From Candidatus Altarchaeota archaeon (GTDB lineage Archaea > Altiarchaeota > Altiarchaeia > IMC4 > QMZM01): 62,431 nucleotides of DNA. Shown here piece after piece: positions 24,210-32,778 of the stretch. The position numbers were made by a program, and so were the translations under genes. The notes under the pieces were generated by a model that worked only from the letters and a program-made list of their open reading frames with translations, had not been told where the DNA came from and did no database searches. The stretch's first letter is position 1. Each line of letters starts with the position of its first letter. The stretch lies in assembly GCA_016931955.1 (NCBI GenBank), contig JAFGDV010000015.1, positions 1-62,431 on the forward strand, given 5' to 3'.

Positions 24210-25154
24210 ATGAACAGCATGTATTCGATCACTTTCGGTGGTATGGATTTAACTATTGATCTGACCTCCTTCATCCAGGATGTGTGGAGTATAGTACTCC
24301 TTATAATGCTCTTTATAATAGGTTACTTTGTGGGCTACTTTGTTGTCTCGAATCTTATCAAAAGGCTTCTGTTGGTAGAGAAGCTTCAGGTGCAGCTGGT
24401 AAGGTATGGGGCAACGACGACGAGCATGTGGAGATCGATTGTAGATTTCACAGCAATGTACGCTACCTGGTTCGTTGTCTTCTTTTTCCTTGCGCTGGCG
24501 TATGAAAGGATCCCTTTCCTTGGCGACCTGTTCTCTGGGGTTGTGATCCCGTTGACGAAGTTGATTTCCTTGATAATATGTGGTCTATTGATCGGCAGTT
24601 TTGTAGGCAAGCTTACGAAGGATAGCCTGGTAACCATCGGTTTGGAAGATGGTCTAGCGAGATATAAGATTGGCGACACACTCGGCGGGGTGCCTGTGTC
24701 AAGTGTTCTTGCGACAATAGCTAAGTGGTTTTCATTCCTCTTGTTTGTGACCGAAGCATACAGGCAGATCCTGGTGGGGGTGGGAGGGGATTCTGAGATC
24801 ATAAATGCATTGAAGGGATTGCTGAATTATGTACCAAACGCCCTGTTGGGGATCCTTGTTTTGGTTGTTTCCCTGATCGTTGCAAATTTTGCGTCAGCTA
24901 GGATAAGGCAGAGGATGCCGAGTTTCGGTGAATTGTTCCCAACGGTCATTGAGATAGTGATAATCTTCTTCGGCGTGGTTCTTGCACTGCCCAGAATCTT
25001 CGGTATAGACGACCCAACGGTTTTCCTGGCATCGATGGCAGTTATGGCGGGGTCTTTTCTGATATTGATGGTCGGTGTTGCATTGGGATTGGCCATTGCC
25101 ATAGGTCTGGGTTTTAAGAGCTATGCTGAGAAGGCGGCTGAGAAGCTTAAATAA
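24210..25154 (+). CDS. MscS-like membrane protein (conserved TM-helix repeat type)
   Basis: The protein has 314 residues and about seven hydrophobic helices in two halves. Gly/Ala-patterned helices (VLLIMLFIIGYFVGYFV, ALLGILVLVVSLIVANFAS) match the TM-helix repeat found in small-conductance mechanosensitive channel relatives. The cytosolic beta domain of true MscS is missing. It may form a channel or scaffold. The ribosome binding site GAGGTGAT lies 5 nt before the ATG. Confidence 0.7.
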   Translation: MNSMYSITFGGMDLTIDLTSFIQDVWSIVLLIMLFIIGYFVGYFVVSNLIKRLLLVEKLQVQLVRYGATTTSMWRSIVDFTAMYATWFVVFFFLALAYERIPFLGDLFSGVVIPLTKLISLIICGLLIGSFVGKLTKDSLVTIGLEDGLARYKIGDTLGGVPVSSVLATIAKWFSFLLFVTEAYRQILVGVGGDSEIINALKGLLNYVPNALLGILVLVVSLIVANFASARIRQRMPSFGELFPTVIEIVIIFFGVVLALPRIFGIDDPTVFLASMAVMAGSFLILMVGVALGLAIAIGLGFKSYAEKAAEKLK

Positions 25155-25163
25155 CCCAGTCTA

Positions 25164-25841
25164 TCATATCTTTATCTCATCTGGTTTCCTGTAGACTTGG
25201 ATGCCCTCCATAGTCCCCAGTCTCTTAGTGTTCTCTATGTCAATATCTCGTATGTGTATCCTGACCTTCTTGCCGAAGCTTATCGCAGAATACGTGCATT
25301 CTTCCACGCATTTCTTGCAGGCGTTGCACTTTAACATGTTCGCCCTCACCCTATCATCCCTGTAGATGGCTTTCTTTGGGCAGTTCATGAGCGGAGGGCA
25401 TGTTTCGCAGTTCCTGCAAAGCATCGGGTCTATTACCAGCGGAAGCATTGTCTCCTGAGTCTTCTTGTAATCCGTTGGGACCACATGGAGGGGGGTTCCG
25501 CTCTTGACCGCTTGTGCGGCGATGTTGCTTACAAGGGAGTCGGCGACTCCTGTAACTATTTTTGCCACGGTGTTTGCAGTACAGGGAGATACTATAACGA
25601 GGTCGTATTCCTTCTTAGCGAGCCTTCCGACCAGGGGAGAGCTGGATCCTTGTTCGTCTTCCATGAACACATCCTTGAAGTCTCTCTCTATCTGGTCAAG
25701 GAGGCCGTACATCTCTGCCACCTCACAGCCCGCTCCAGAAAAAGCTACTGCTATCTTGTTCCCTCTCATGTTTTTCCGCATGAAGTCAGCGCTTTCTTGG
25801 AGTAGGTGGCCTGCTCCCGTCACACACCAGAGAACATGCAT
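25164..25841 (-). CDS. Archaeal flavoprotein, DmrB/MJ0208 type, with ferredoxin domain
   Basis: The protein has 225 residues. The N-terminal HFCD flavoprotein fold (WCVTGAGHLL, VAFSGAGCEV, VIVSPCTANTVAKI, GVADSLVSNIAAQA) binds FMN. The C-terminal part holds two 4Fe-4S motifs: CRNCETCPPLMNCP (about 142-155) and CNACKKCVEEC (about 172-182). This layout matches the archaeoflavoprotein family that includes dihydromethanopterin reductase DmrB. It probably passes electrons to a pterin, which fits the MptA gene in this window. The substrate is inferred. Confidence 0.8.
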   Translation of the reverse strand: MHVLWCVTGAGHLLQESADFMRKNMRGNKIAVAFSGAGCEVAEMYGLLDQIERDFKDVFMEDEQGSSSPLVGRLAKKEYDLVIVSPCTANTVAKIVTGVADSLVSNIAAQAVKSGTPLHVVPTDYKKTQETMLPLVIDPMLCRNCETCPPLMNCPKKAIYRDDRVRANMLKCNACKKCVEECTYSAISFGKKVRIHIRDIDIENTKRLGTMEGIQVYRKPDEIKI

Positions 25842-25875
25842 TTTATTTATAATGTTCTAAAGTGATATATCTACT

Positions 25876-26364
25876 ATGTTAAAGATTATCAAATCCGTGG
25901 ATAATAATGGATTCGTCTACTCCCCATTTGTCGTGATCGTGCTAGTGGTCATCTCGTTAGCCTTCGCAGTCCACTTTATGGAGATAGAGAAGCTCCAGAT
26001 CGAAGGGATACAGGTGGAGGCGCAGGTAAACAAAGCCGTCCTAGACATGGAAGAGCTGAAATCGAACACAAACACAATAGCCCTCCATCTATCATATCAG
26101 GCGATCTCAACAAAAGAAAACAACACAACAGAGGAGCTCAGAGAAGAAATAGAGAACAAACTGAATGAATACGTAAGCAACCACAGACCAGCTGAGGTGT
26201 CAACAATAGAGGGAAACTATTCCATCTCATTGGAAAAGCTACCCAACGACTACCTGTTAGTGAAAACCTCCAAAGCGCCTAAGGCATGCATAGAAAACCA
26301 ACTCATCAGTTTATGCTCCAACCTGAGCATAGAACGCATAGTAGACAGAAAATGGACCAACTAG
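25876..26364 (+). CDS. Membrane-anchored exoprotein
   Basis: The protein has 162 residues. One hydrophobic helix near the N-terminus (FVVIVLVVISLAFAVHF, about 18-34) is followed by a helical outer domain with Asn-glycosylation-type sites (KENNTTEEL, EGNYSISL) and three Cys near the end. It resembles a pilin-like or pseudopilin layout but has no clear class III signal site. It overlaps the next gene by 13 bp. Confidence 0.6.
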   Translation: MLKIIKSVDNNGFVYSPFVVIVLVVISLAFAVHFMEIEKLQIEGIQVEAQVNKAVLDMEELKSNTNTIALHLSYQAISTKENNTTEELREEIENKLNEYVSNHRPAEVSTIEGNYSISLEKLPNDYLLVKTSKAPKACIENQLISLCSNLSIERIVDRKWTN

Positions 26365-26975
26365 CCCTCTTCGTGGACCAGGTGATAATATTGTTGCTGA
26401 TGCTAACAGGCATGTTGGTAGGGGAATCCGCCACCTCGTCACTTTTCGGCTACGTCAGAGGGAAGACGAAGCAGTTACTATACCTGCTGTTCTTCGTCGT
26501 CTTCATAGTCTTCGGCAACTATCTGCCATCCCTTATGGGGCTCCCCAACCTCAGCTTCCTTGATTCCATAATACTATTCAGCGTCTGGGGATTTCTGTCA
26601 GTCTTCTTCAGCAGAACCCTCATTTTCCTGCTTGATCACTCGACTAGCTTCCTCAGGGGACTGAATAAGGGGGGAAAAAACAAGATAACAGTGGATGCAC
26701 AGAATCTGATAAGACACCTTCGACAGAAGGGGCTGAACTGGAAGGAAATAAACTCCATCCTCTCTGACCTCACGGGTTCGAGCAAGAAGGCCGAATCCCT
26801 GCAGAAGAAGGCGGAAAATGGCAGGCTTAACAAGAAGATCCCAATAAACCCCCACGAGCTTACGGTAGCCGTGCATGGTATAGGATTTACCGCGGAAGAA
26901 ATAACCGATCTGCTAGTTAGAGCCTTCAGCCTGACCCCTGAGCAGGCAGCGAACATATGGCGGGAATCCACCTAA
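26352..26975 (+). CDS. Polytopic membrane protein with helical cytosolic tail
   Basis: The 207 residues start at ATG 26352, which overlaps the previous gene. Three or four membrane helices (about 7-26, 43-60, 70-95) precede a soluble part. The tail has two similar helical units, GLNWKEINSILSDL and GFTAEEITDLLVRAF, suggesting an internal repeat. Coupling with the upstream exoprotein suggests a two-part membrane complex. The family is not recognised. Confidence 0.6.
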   Translation: MDQLALFVDQVIILLLMLTGMLVGESATSSLFGYVRGKTKQLLYLLFFVVFIVFGNYLPSLMGLPNLSFLDSIILFSVWGFLSVFFSRTLIFLLDHSTSFLRGLNKGGKNKITVDAQNLIRHLRQKGLNWKEINSILSDLTGSSKKAESLQKKAENGRLNKKIPINPHELTVAVHGIGFTAEEITDLLVRAFSLTPEQAANIWREST

Positions 26976-27037
26976 CAACCCCAAACTCCCACTAATCTGG
27001 CTGCCATATTTACGTTCTCTCGTCCAGTAATATAATG

Positions 27038-27108
27038 CCCCTCACAGGGTCACCTTAGCTGAGAGATGAAATGATTTTTGATCGATGAATCTGGGGGTTA
27101 GTGAGGGG
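27038..27108. ncRNA. Long-range hairpin, candidate structured RNA or terminator
   Basis: CCCCTCAC (27038-27045) pairs perfectly with GTGAGGGG (27101-27108), enclosing 55 nt. Inside are words such as CTGAGAGATGAAATGA and GATCGATGAATCTG that loosely recall box C/D elements, but canonical boxes are not complete. It lies between the stop at 26975 and the gene at 27158. It could be a small RNA or part of a leader. Strand is not determined. Confidence 0.35.
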
Positions 27109-27157
27109 TTACACATTCAAGTATCTATTTATGTTCGTATTCCACATATTTTAACCT

Positions 27158-28639
27158 ATGAACTATAGATTGGTTCTATCCTCTTTGGTTGTTTTTGTTT
27201 TGTCCACATCTATAGCGGATGCGTTATCTATGACGGCCGTGGATATAGTCCCAAGCAACCAGCTTTATCTTGATGACTCATTCTCGGTGCATGTTAAACT
27301 CAACGGTAATAGCTGCAAATGGCAGGTACGCTTTACCCTAGACGGTAAACCCTTCAACACCAGCATCTACCTGCGGAACGGTACAAGATATATACCTTGC
27401 AGCACAAAGGAGACTGATTCAGGTGTGTGGGATCTGAAGAAAAAACCGCTCACACCCGGAAACCACGTCGTCAAGGTAGAGCTCTATGAGCCAGGCACGT
27501 CCTCTCCTGAGTGGGGCCTTCTTGTATACGAAAAATCCACTTCAATACTGAGGATATATGACGCCTTCAGGGCAACGACAACAACGACCTCGACCACTAC
27601 CTCGACGACGAGGAAAACAACCACATCAACAACGACCTCGACGACTTCAACCACGACCTCGACGACGAAGCCAGTCGCATACCTTGAACACGAGGATGAA
27701 GAATACGGCTTCAGGCTGACATACCCCGACACCTGGAAGAAAAAAGAGGAGATTAAATGGGCTGTGTTGTTTACGACCCCCTTCGACGAAGAAGCCAAGA
27801 TACCTGACATATACCAGGAGAGGGTTGGGGTGTCCGTCCAGAAGGTGTCATCGGATGCGACGCTTGAATCATTTACAGCCTCCTCGATAGATTCACTGAA
27901 ATCAGTTTCAGGATTCGAGGTCATCGACTCCAGTAACGTTACCTTTGCAGGTCAGGAGGCTCGTCAAGTGGTCTATGAGTTCAGGATGTATCCCCTAGAC
28001 ATGAAGGCTTTGAGGGTCTATACGATAAGGAACGACTATGCCTATGTGTTGGTCTACGAGGCGGAGGATAAGAGTTATTCTAAATACCTAGAAGATTTCA
28101 GTAAACTCAAGGATTCCTTCCAGATCTTGGCGGAGCCAACCACAACGACCACCACATCAACTACGACAACAACGTCATCATCTACCACCACAACAACCCA
28201 GCCGGGCATATACACTACGCTTCTGTCCAATATCGGGTTGATTGCCGTAGTAGCCATCATCGTCGTAGTCGCACTATTTTTCGTGTTAAGGCAGCTGACC
28301 AGACCAAAAGAGAGGAAGACAAAAACCATTGCCGCAAAATCGAGGGTCGTGTCTGAGGAGGACATATCTAGAGATGAAATCCTTGACGAGGTCATGAGGA
28401 AAACACCGAGCATTGTATCAGAGGATAAATCCATTAAAAGAGAAGTTAGGACGACTACAGCTGACTTAGGGGATGAAGACCTGAGGAGGCTTAAGGAACT
28501 GGAAGAAGAGATAACCCGACTGGAGAAGGAGACAGCAAAGGATAAAAAGGAGAGCGTCTGGGACGCAGAGGGTTCCGAGGAATCCGTAGAGAAGGGCACT
28601 AAGAGCAAGAAGAAATCTGATGAAGGGAATTCGGGGTGA
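27158..28639 (+). CDS. Thr-rich surface protein with PsbP-like domain
   Basis: The protein has 493 residues. It has a signal peptide (1-23), an outer beta domain (about 24-140), a Thr/Ser linker (about 143-171) and a PsbP/Mog1-like domain (about 175-325, opening EDEEYGFRLTYPDTWKKKE). A second Thr/Ser linker, a membrane helix (about 360-378, IGLIAVVAIIVVVALFF) and a charged, coiled cytosolic tail follow. The linkers are likely O-glycosylated. PsbP-like domains occur in secreted archaeal proteins with unknown ligands. A TATA-like stretch about 27-37 nt before the ATG suggests a leaderless mRNA. Confidence 0.75.
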   Translation: MNYRLVLSSLVVFVLSTSIADALSMTAVDIVPSNQLYLDDSFSVHVKLNGNSCKWQVRFTLDGKPFNTSIYLRNGTRYIPCSTKETDSGVWDLKKKPLTPGNHVVKVELYEPGTSSPEWGLLVYEKSTSILRIYDAFRATTTTTSTTTSTTRKTTTSTTTSTTSTTTSTTKPVAYLEHEDEEYGFRLTYPDTWKKKEEIKWAVLFTTPFDEEAKIPDIYQERVGVSVQKVSSDATLESFTASSIDSLKSVSGFEVIDSSNVTFAGQEARQVVYEFRMYPLDMKALRVYTIRNDYAYVLVYEAEDKSYSKYLEDFSKLKDSFQILAEPTTTTTTSTTTTTSSSTTTTTQPGIYTTLLSNIGLIAVVAIIVVVALFFVLRQLTRPKERKTKTIAAKSRVVSEEDISRDEILDEVMRKTPSIVSEDKSIKREVRTTTADLGDEDLRRLKELEEEITRLEKETAKDKKESVWDAEGSEESVEKGTKSKKKSDEGNSG

Positions 28640-28643
28640 TGCG

Positions 28644-29357
28644 TTAGACAATAAACTCATGCTCTTTCTCTGTTTTCTTTCCATCCACTTCTAGAGTCCT
28701 CTTTAGTAAGCCCTTTCTTTTGGCATGAATTCGTGCCATCGCATAGTTTCCCATGTATTCCTCTGGTATGATTATATCCCCTATAGAATATCTGTGGGTG
28801 ATGTGTATCCCCTTGAATTCTTCATCAGTTAGATCAAAGCAGAATTCATCAATAACAGACTTAAGTCTTTTTATGTCGAAGACAGCGGAGCAGAATTTCT
28901 GATCAAATCCGGATCCGAGTTTTTGGGGCTTCTTTTTTGTTTTCAGGTTCTCTCTTCCAATAGCAGGGTTTAGGTCGAGGAGTATCTGGGCATCGGGGAA
29001 TTCAGAATATATCTTAGACAGATTCTCCGCCGGAACGGAGCCTTTGACCTGTAGTGTGTAGACTCCCTTCTTTTTTGAGGATTTCGTTACAGTTATGTTG
29101 TTCTCTGATAGATGGCTTGTTATGTCCTCCCATGATATGATGCTCCCTGATATATTGAATTCATCGCGTGAATCCTTTGTCATAATCCAACCGAGAGAGT
29201 TCACGTAGTCATCGGATGAGGAGATTTTTATCATATTGCCTTCGTTTCTTATCGTCATTATGGGTCCCTGGAATTCACCCCTCCCGTATTTGATGAACTT
29301 CTTGTGTATATATTCCTTCTCAGGGTTTCTTTGGATTATTTCCTTGATGAAGTGCAT
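28644..29357 (-). CDS. Conserved archaeal protein linked to topoisomerase VI genes
   Basis: The 237 residues start at ATG 29355-29357, 1 nt after the top6A stop. The N-terminus HFIKEIIQRNPEKEYIHKKFIKYGRGEFQGP is strongly patterned. A Cys pair region (KFCSAVFDIKRL...DEFCFDL) and the end TEKEHEFIV are visible. It has no membrane or signal segment. Tight linkage to top6A suggests a DNA-related or cotranslated partner, but I cannot assign a function. Confidence 0.65.
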   Translation of the reverse strand: MHFIKEIIQRNPEKEYIHKKFIKYGRGEFQGPIMTIRNEGNMIKISSSDDYVNSLGWIMTKDSRDEFNISGSIISWEDITSHLSENNITVTKSSKKKGVYTLQVKGSVPAENLSKIYSEFPDAQILLDLNPAIGRENLKTKKKPQKLGSGFDQKFCSAVFDIKRLKSVIDEFCFDLTDEEFKGIHITHRYSIGDIIIPEEYMGNYAMARIHAKRKGLLKRTLEVDGKKTEKEHEFIV

Positions 29358-29358
29358 T

Positions 29359-30438
29359 TTAGGGCAGAAGCTGTTTTTTCGTAATCTTTGTTGGAAGATA
29401 CTCCTCTGCAACGAACTCCAGTGATTTGGATGCGAGGGCCTGTTGCTCTATCCTAACGCCTTTACTTGACATCAAGGCTAATTGTTCTTTCCATTCCTTC
29501 TTCTGGAACCATGGGTACTGCAGCAACTCGCTGATCCTCTTCTTGTCCACGTCCTTCAGTTTTTCCGTGACCTTTTCGAGGTCGTAGGCGTCGATGTCAG
29601 TCATAGTCATCCCTATGAGCTGCATCTTGGGCGTTCCCAGTCTCTTGGATTCGTGGGCCAATGCCATAGAGCCAGCCTTCATGACGGAGTAGATGTAATA
29701 ACCCCATGGATCTCCGTCGGTGAACATTATCGCAGGCAGCTTTAATTCATGGGTCAGTCTGTGGACCAGCCTCCTGCATCCACGGGCTGCCTGACCCTTC
29801 GTTGAAACCATTATGCAATTGTTTTTGAGGTGGTATTTTTCTTCCACCAGACGGTCGAACATGGCGCCAGTCTCTATCACGAGGATGTATTCTGCATCAA
29901 ATTCATGGAATTTGTAGTGCTCGACTATCGATGGAATAGAAAGACCTGATCTTCCGAGCTTTGAGCAGTCTATGAAGTCACCCGAGTCTTCTACTGTGAG
30001 CTTTCCAATCAGTGTGCCTTTATCGTCCGCCTTCAGGTGCAGCTCCTCTCTCAGGACACCCAGTGAAGTCTCAAGGTCGACTATCAAGGGATCCGATTCG
30101 TTCTGGTCTTCGAAGGTGTTCTCCTTCGTGTCCGCTATAGTGTGCTTCAGCTGGTAGTATAGTTCCCTTATGCTTGCTGTCTTCTCCCTTGACACAAGCT
30201 CCTTGCATTTTGTGGCGATCAATATGGTCTGCATGAATTTCCTTGAGTGAGCGACGTTCAGGAACGATCTGGTAGACGTCTTGTCACCCAACTCGAGCAG
30301 GTTCTTCTCCTCGTTGAAGTGTATGTTGCCTATGCTCCGCTGGGGCAGACTTATCTTGGGTGACTCGTTCAGCATGATATCCTCTGTTATTTCCTTGCCT
30401 AGGTTGGTTAGTCTTGATATAACCTTCTGGTCTTCCAT
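29359..30438 (-). CDS. top6A: DNA topoisomerase VI subunit A
   Basis: The 359 residues start at ATG 30436-30438; longer frames extend into top6B. The catalytic tyrosine region is IRELYYQLKH (90-99). The Toprim domain has LVIETGAMFDRL and MFTDGDPWGYYIY, whose acidic residues bind Mg2+. It cuts both strands of DNA through a tyrosyl link, is related to Spo11, and acts with subunit B to pass duplexes. It lies 4 nt after top6B in the same operon. Confidence 0.96.
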   Translation of the reverse strand: MEDQKVISRLTNLGKEITEDIMLNESPKISLPQRSIGNIHFNEEKNLLELGDKTSTRSFLNVAHSRKFMQTILIATKCKELVSREKTASIRELYYQLKHTIADTKENTFEDQNESDPLIVDLETSLGVLREELHLKADDKGTLIGKLTVEDSGDFIDCSKLGRSGLSIPSIVEHYKFHEFDAEYILVIETGAMFDRLVEEKYHLKNNCIMVSTKGQAARGCRRLVHRLTHELKLPAIMFTDGDPWGYYIYSVMKAGSMALAHESKRLGTPKMQLIGMTMTDIDAYDLEKVTEKLKDVDKKRISELLQYPWFQKKEWKEQLALMSSKGVRIEQQALASKSLEFVAEEYLPTKITKKQLLP

Positions 30439-30442
30439 CTTT

Positions 30443-32116
30443 TTATTCCTCCTCAGTTGTAAAATCAGCTTCAGGGATTTCTGAGTCGTCCTCGCTCTCG
30501 CCCTCGAGCATAGTTTCCATTTCCGACTCATTGGCCTCCTCTTCCTCGAGGTCCATGCCGGTTATCCTCTCATCCACGAGCTTTTGAAGCGCTTTCCGGA
30601 TTTTTTCTTCGTTCTTGTTCGAGAGTTGCGCGAGCGCTGAAGCAAGCTCTGAGCCGTATCTCAGCAGTATCTGTTTTTTGGCTTCCTTCTCCAAGGCCCT
30701 TCTCTTACGTGAGTGATAGAGCTGGAATCTCCTGCCAACCTCCATCAGAGCGAACCTTACCTCCTTCATTATCTTCCTATCCTCTGCGATGCTCTGTTTT
30801 CCGGCCGAGATGTAGGGTATGTGAGTTGAAAGCACGTTCACGAAAACAGTTACCGGTGAATTCTCGAAGTCTTTTATGCCGTACCTCTTCCAGTCGACGG
30901 AGGAAACAGCCTTGGTGATTGCGCAGCCTCCTGCATCGAAGAGTAACGGCGCTTTGTTCGCGAAACGCATCAACTCATATCTTGTTCCCTCGCCGACGTT
31001 CCGCCCAGCCTGTCCGCCAACCGCTATGGCGACCTCGACCTGGAATGGGATGCCGCCTGAATGGACCTTCGGCGGTCTGGTCAGAACCGCCTCGAATTCA
31101 GGGTCCAGGATGTTTAGCACCGCATTCCTCACATGCTCCTCTCCTATAGCCTCCAAGCCTTCCATGGAAGGCGCAAGAAACTTTGTCTTCTCTATGGCGT
31201 TTATTATCTCCTCGCATTCGCTCCAAGTCAGCTTTCTGGGGTTCTTGTCGAGGTCGAAGCTCACATACTCTTGGATCTCCTTAACCTTTGCGTTGCTCAT
31301 CCTGGAGAGCGAGGTCACGAGGAAGGAGTTCGCCTTCCGCGCCTTGGTCGCCTTCGCCATGTTTATGATCTCGTCAACCTCCAGCCCCTTCGGATGGGCC
31401 CTCACTGGAACGGGCGGCTTCGGGATCTTCTCGCTTGATCGGTCAAAGATGGTTTTCCTCCCTTCCGGGTCGATGAACGTTATCCTCGTATGTGGGTTTG
31501 CTATGGCCGTCCTCCGCAGATACTCGAATGGTCCCCTTTCGCCTAGGTTGAACTTGACGCCCTTGACTTCGATACCTATCCCTGTCCCTCGCCAGTATTC
31601 GCTGTACTCCTCGTGTTTGAGTATGTCTGCCTTGTTTTTTGTTATGTCTATCATCAGCTCTATCTCATGGACTTTGCCGTTGCCGGTGGACGTTTTTACC
31701 TTGATTGGTTTGCCGGTGGTTATCTGTGAGAACAAGGTGACACCCGCTACTCCAATACCCTGCTGCCCCCTCAGCTGCACGTTCCGGTGGAATTTGGTTC
31801 CTGCGAGCATCTTACCGAAGACGTCGGGGACATGCTTTATTGGGATACCAGGGCCGTTGTCCGACCCGCTTACACGGTAATGTTCCACACCCAAGGAGTC
31901 GATGCCTATCTGGATTTCCGGGAGTATCCCTGCTTCCTCGCACGCATCCAGCGCGTTTGTCACGATCTCATGGACTATGGTGGTTAATGACCTCAACTTG
32001 CCTGAGTAGCCGAGGTGTGCACGGTTTTTCCTGAAGAATTCGGTTATTGAGGTTTCTCTGAATTCCTTGAACAGGTCATCTGCTTCTCTCTCGTTTCCAG
32101 CGGTCATGTTCACCAT
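30443..32116 (-). CDS. top6B: DNA topoisomerase VI subunit B
   Basis: The protein has 557 residues. The GHKL ATPase has IVTNALDAC, SDNGPGIPI and RGQQGIGVAG. The transducer domain follows with switch-Lys-type SAGKQSIAED. The end is a long acidic tail (DLEEEEANESEME...). ATP binding closes the dimer during strand passage. The operon order KH protein, top6B, top6A matches many archaea. An ATG three codons downstream of the chosen one is also possible. Confidence 0.96.
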   Translation of the reverse strand: MVNMTAGNEREADDLFKEFRETSITEFFRKNRAHLGYSGKLRSLTTIVHEIVTNALDACEEAGILPEIQIGIDSLGVEHYRVSGSDNGPGIPIKHVPDVFGKMLAGTKFHRNVQLRGQQGIGVAGVTLFSQITTGKPIKVKTSTGNGKVHEIELMIDITKNKADILKHEEYSEYWRGTGIGIEVKGVKFNLGERGPFEYLRRTAIANPHTRITFIDPEGRKTIFDRSSEKIPKPPVPVRAHPKGLEVDEIINMAKATKARKANSFLVTSLSRMSNAKVKEIQEYVSFDLDKNPRKLTWSECEEIINAIEKTKFLAPSMEGLEAIGEEHVRNAVLNILDPEFEAVLTRPPKVHSGGIPFQVEVAIAVGGQAGRNVGEGTRYELMRFANKAPLLFDAGGCAITKAVSSVDWKRYGIKDFENSPVTVFVNVLSTHIPYISAGKQSIAEDRKIMKEVRFALMEVGRRFQLYHSRKRRALEKEAKKQILLRYGSELASALAQLSNKNEEKIRKALQKLVDERITGMDLEEEEANESEMETMLEGESEDDSEIPEADFTTEEE

Positions 32117-32176
32117 CCGTCAAAGGCTTAAAAATATTGGGATTTCAGCTATAAAACTGTGAACATGAACCCACAT

Positions 32177-32710
32177 TCATTCCTCAAGAAGCCCTTCATA
32201 TTTTAACAGATCATCTTGATGTCTGCTGGATTTTTCCAGGAACTGGTATACTACAGAATGCCGTGCCCCTTTGATCAGCCTTATTATAGCCTCCTTTGCG
32301 ACCTGTACGTTGTCGTATCCGCCTATTACCCCCACGCTTTTCCCATACACTGATATGTTGGTGTGGGTTATACCTTCGATAAACGCCCGCGTTTTCCCTT
32401 TCCTGCCTATGATGCGCCCCTTCTTCCTTGCGAGCTCTCTCTCAGATCTCAGGAAATCCATTAAAGGCATGATCTCCAGAACATTGTCTTCATTAAGCAG
32501 CCTGAAAGCTATCTCAGGGCTGAATCCACGCCCGATAGCGAGTGCTATATCCCTAGCAGTTAGTAACCCGATATCTTCCCCATCGATGGACACGTTGCCA
32601 TCCTCTATGGTTATCTTGGTGTTTGTTTCCTTCTCTATCCTCTTCTTAACCTCACCATGTGTTCCGATCAAGACTGCGACCCTGTCTTCTGGTATCCTCA
32701 GATACTGCAT
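32177..32710 (-). CDS. KH-domain protein, archaeal Pno1/Dim2 homologue
   Basis: The protein has 177 residues and two KH domains. The first has VAVLIGTHGEVKKRIEKET (GxxG loop GTHG) and the second GRIIGRKGKTRAFIE (GRKG). This matches archaeal Pno1/Dim2, which binds the 3' end of 16S rRNA during small-subunit maturation. It precedes top6B by 60 bp, a common archaeal linkage. It is divergent from amrS. Confidence 0.88.
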   Translation of the reverse strand: MQYLRIPEDRVAVLIGTHGEVKKRIEKETNTKITIEDGNVSIDGEDIGLLTARDIALAIGRGFSPEIAFRLLNEDNVLEIMPLMDFLRSERELARKKGRIIGRKGKTRAFIEGITHTNISVYGKSVGVIGGYDNVQVAKEAIIRLIKGARHSVVYQFLEKSSRHQDDLLKYEGLLEE

Positions 32711-32778
32711 ACGTTACCTATTGGATTAAATCTCTTAAAAGGGGCTTTATTTAGCCTTATGGGGATTAATTAACCAAG

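Noticed and set aside
27059-27093. Box C/D guide RNA
   Set aside because: CTGA and GATGA-like words are present, but the order and full C box consensus are not met.
27590-28200. Thr-codon repeats as a CRISPR-like or microsatellite array
   Set aside because: They are in frame, degenerate at the third base, and sit between folded domains as surface-protein linkers.
30876-31880. Long plus-strand frame opposite top6B
   Set aside because: The minus strand encodes a complete GHKL ATPase. The antisense frame is a codon-bias shadow.
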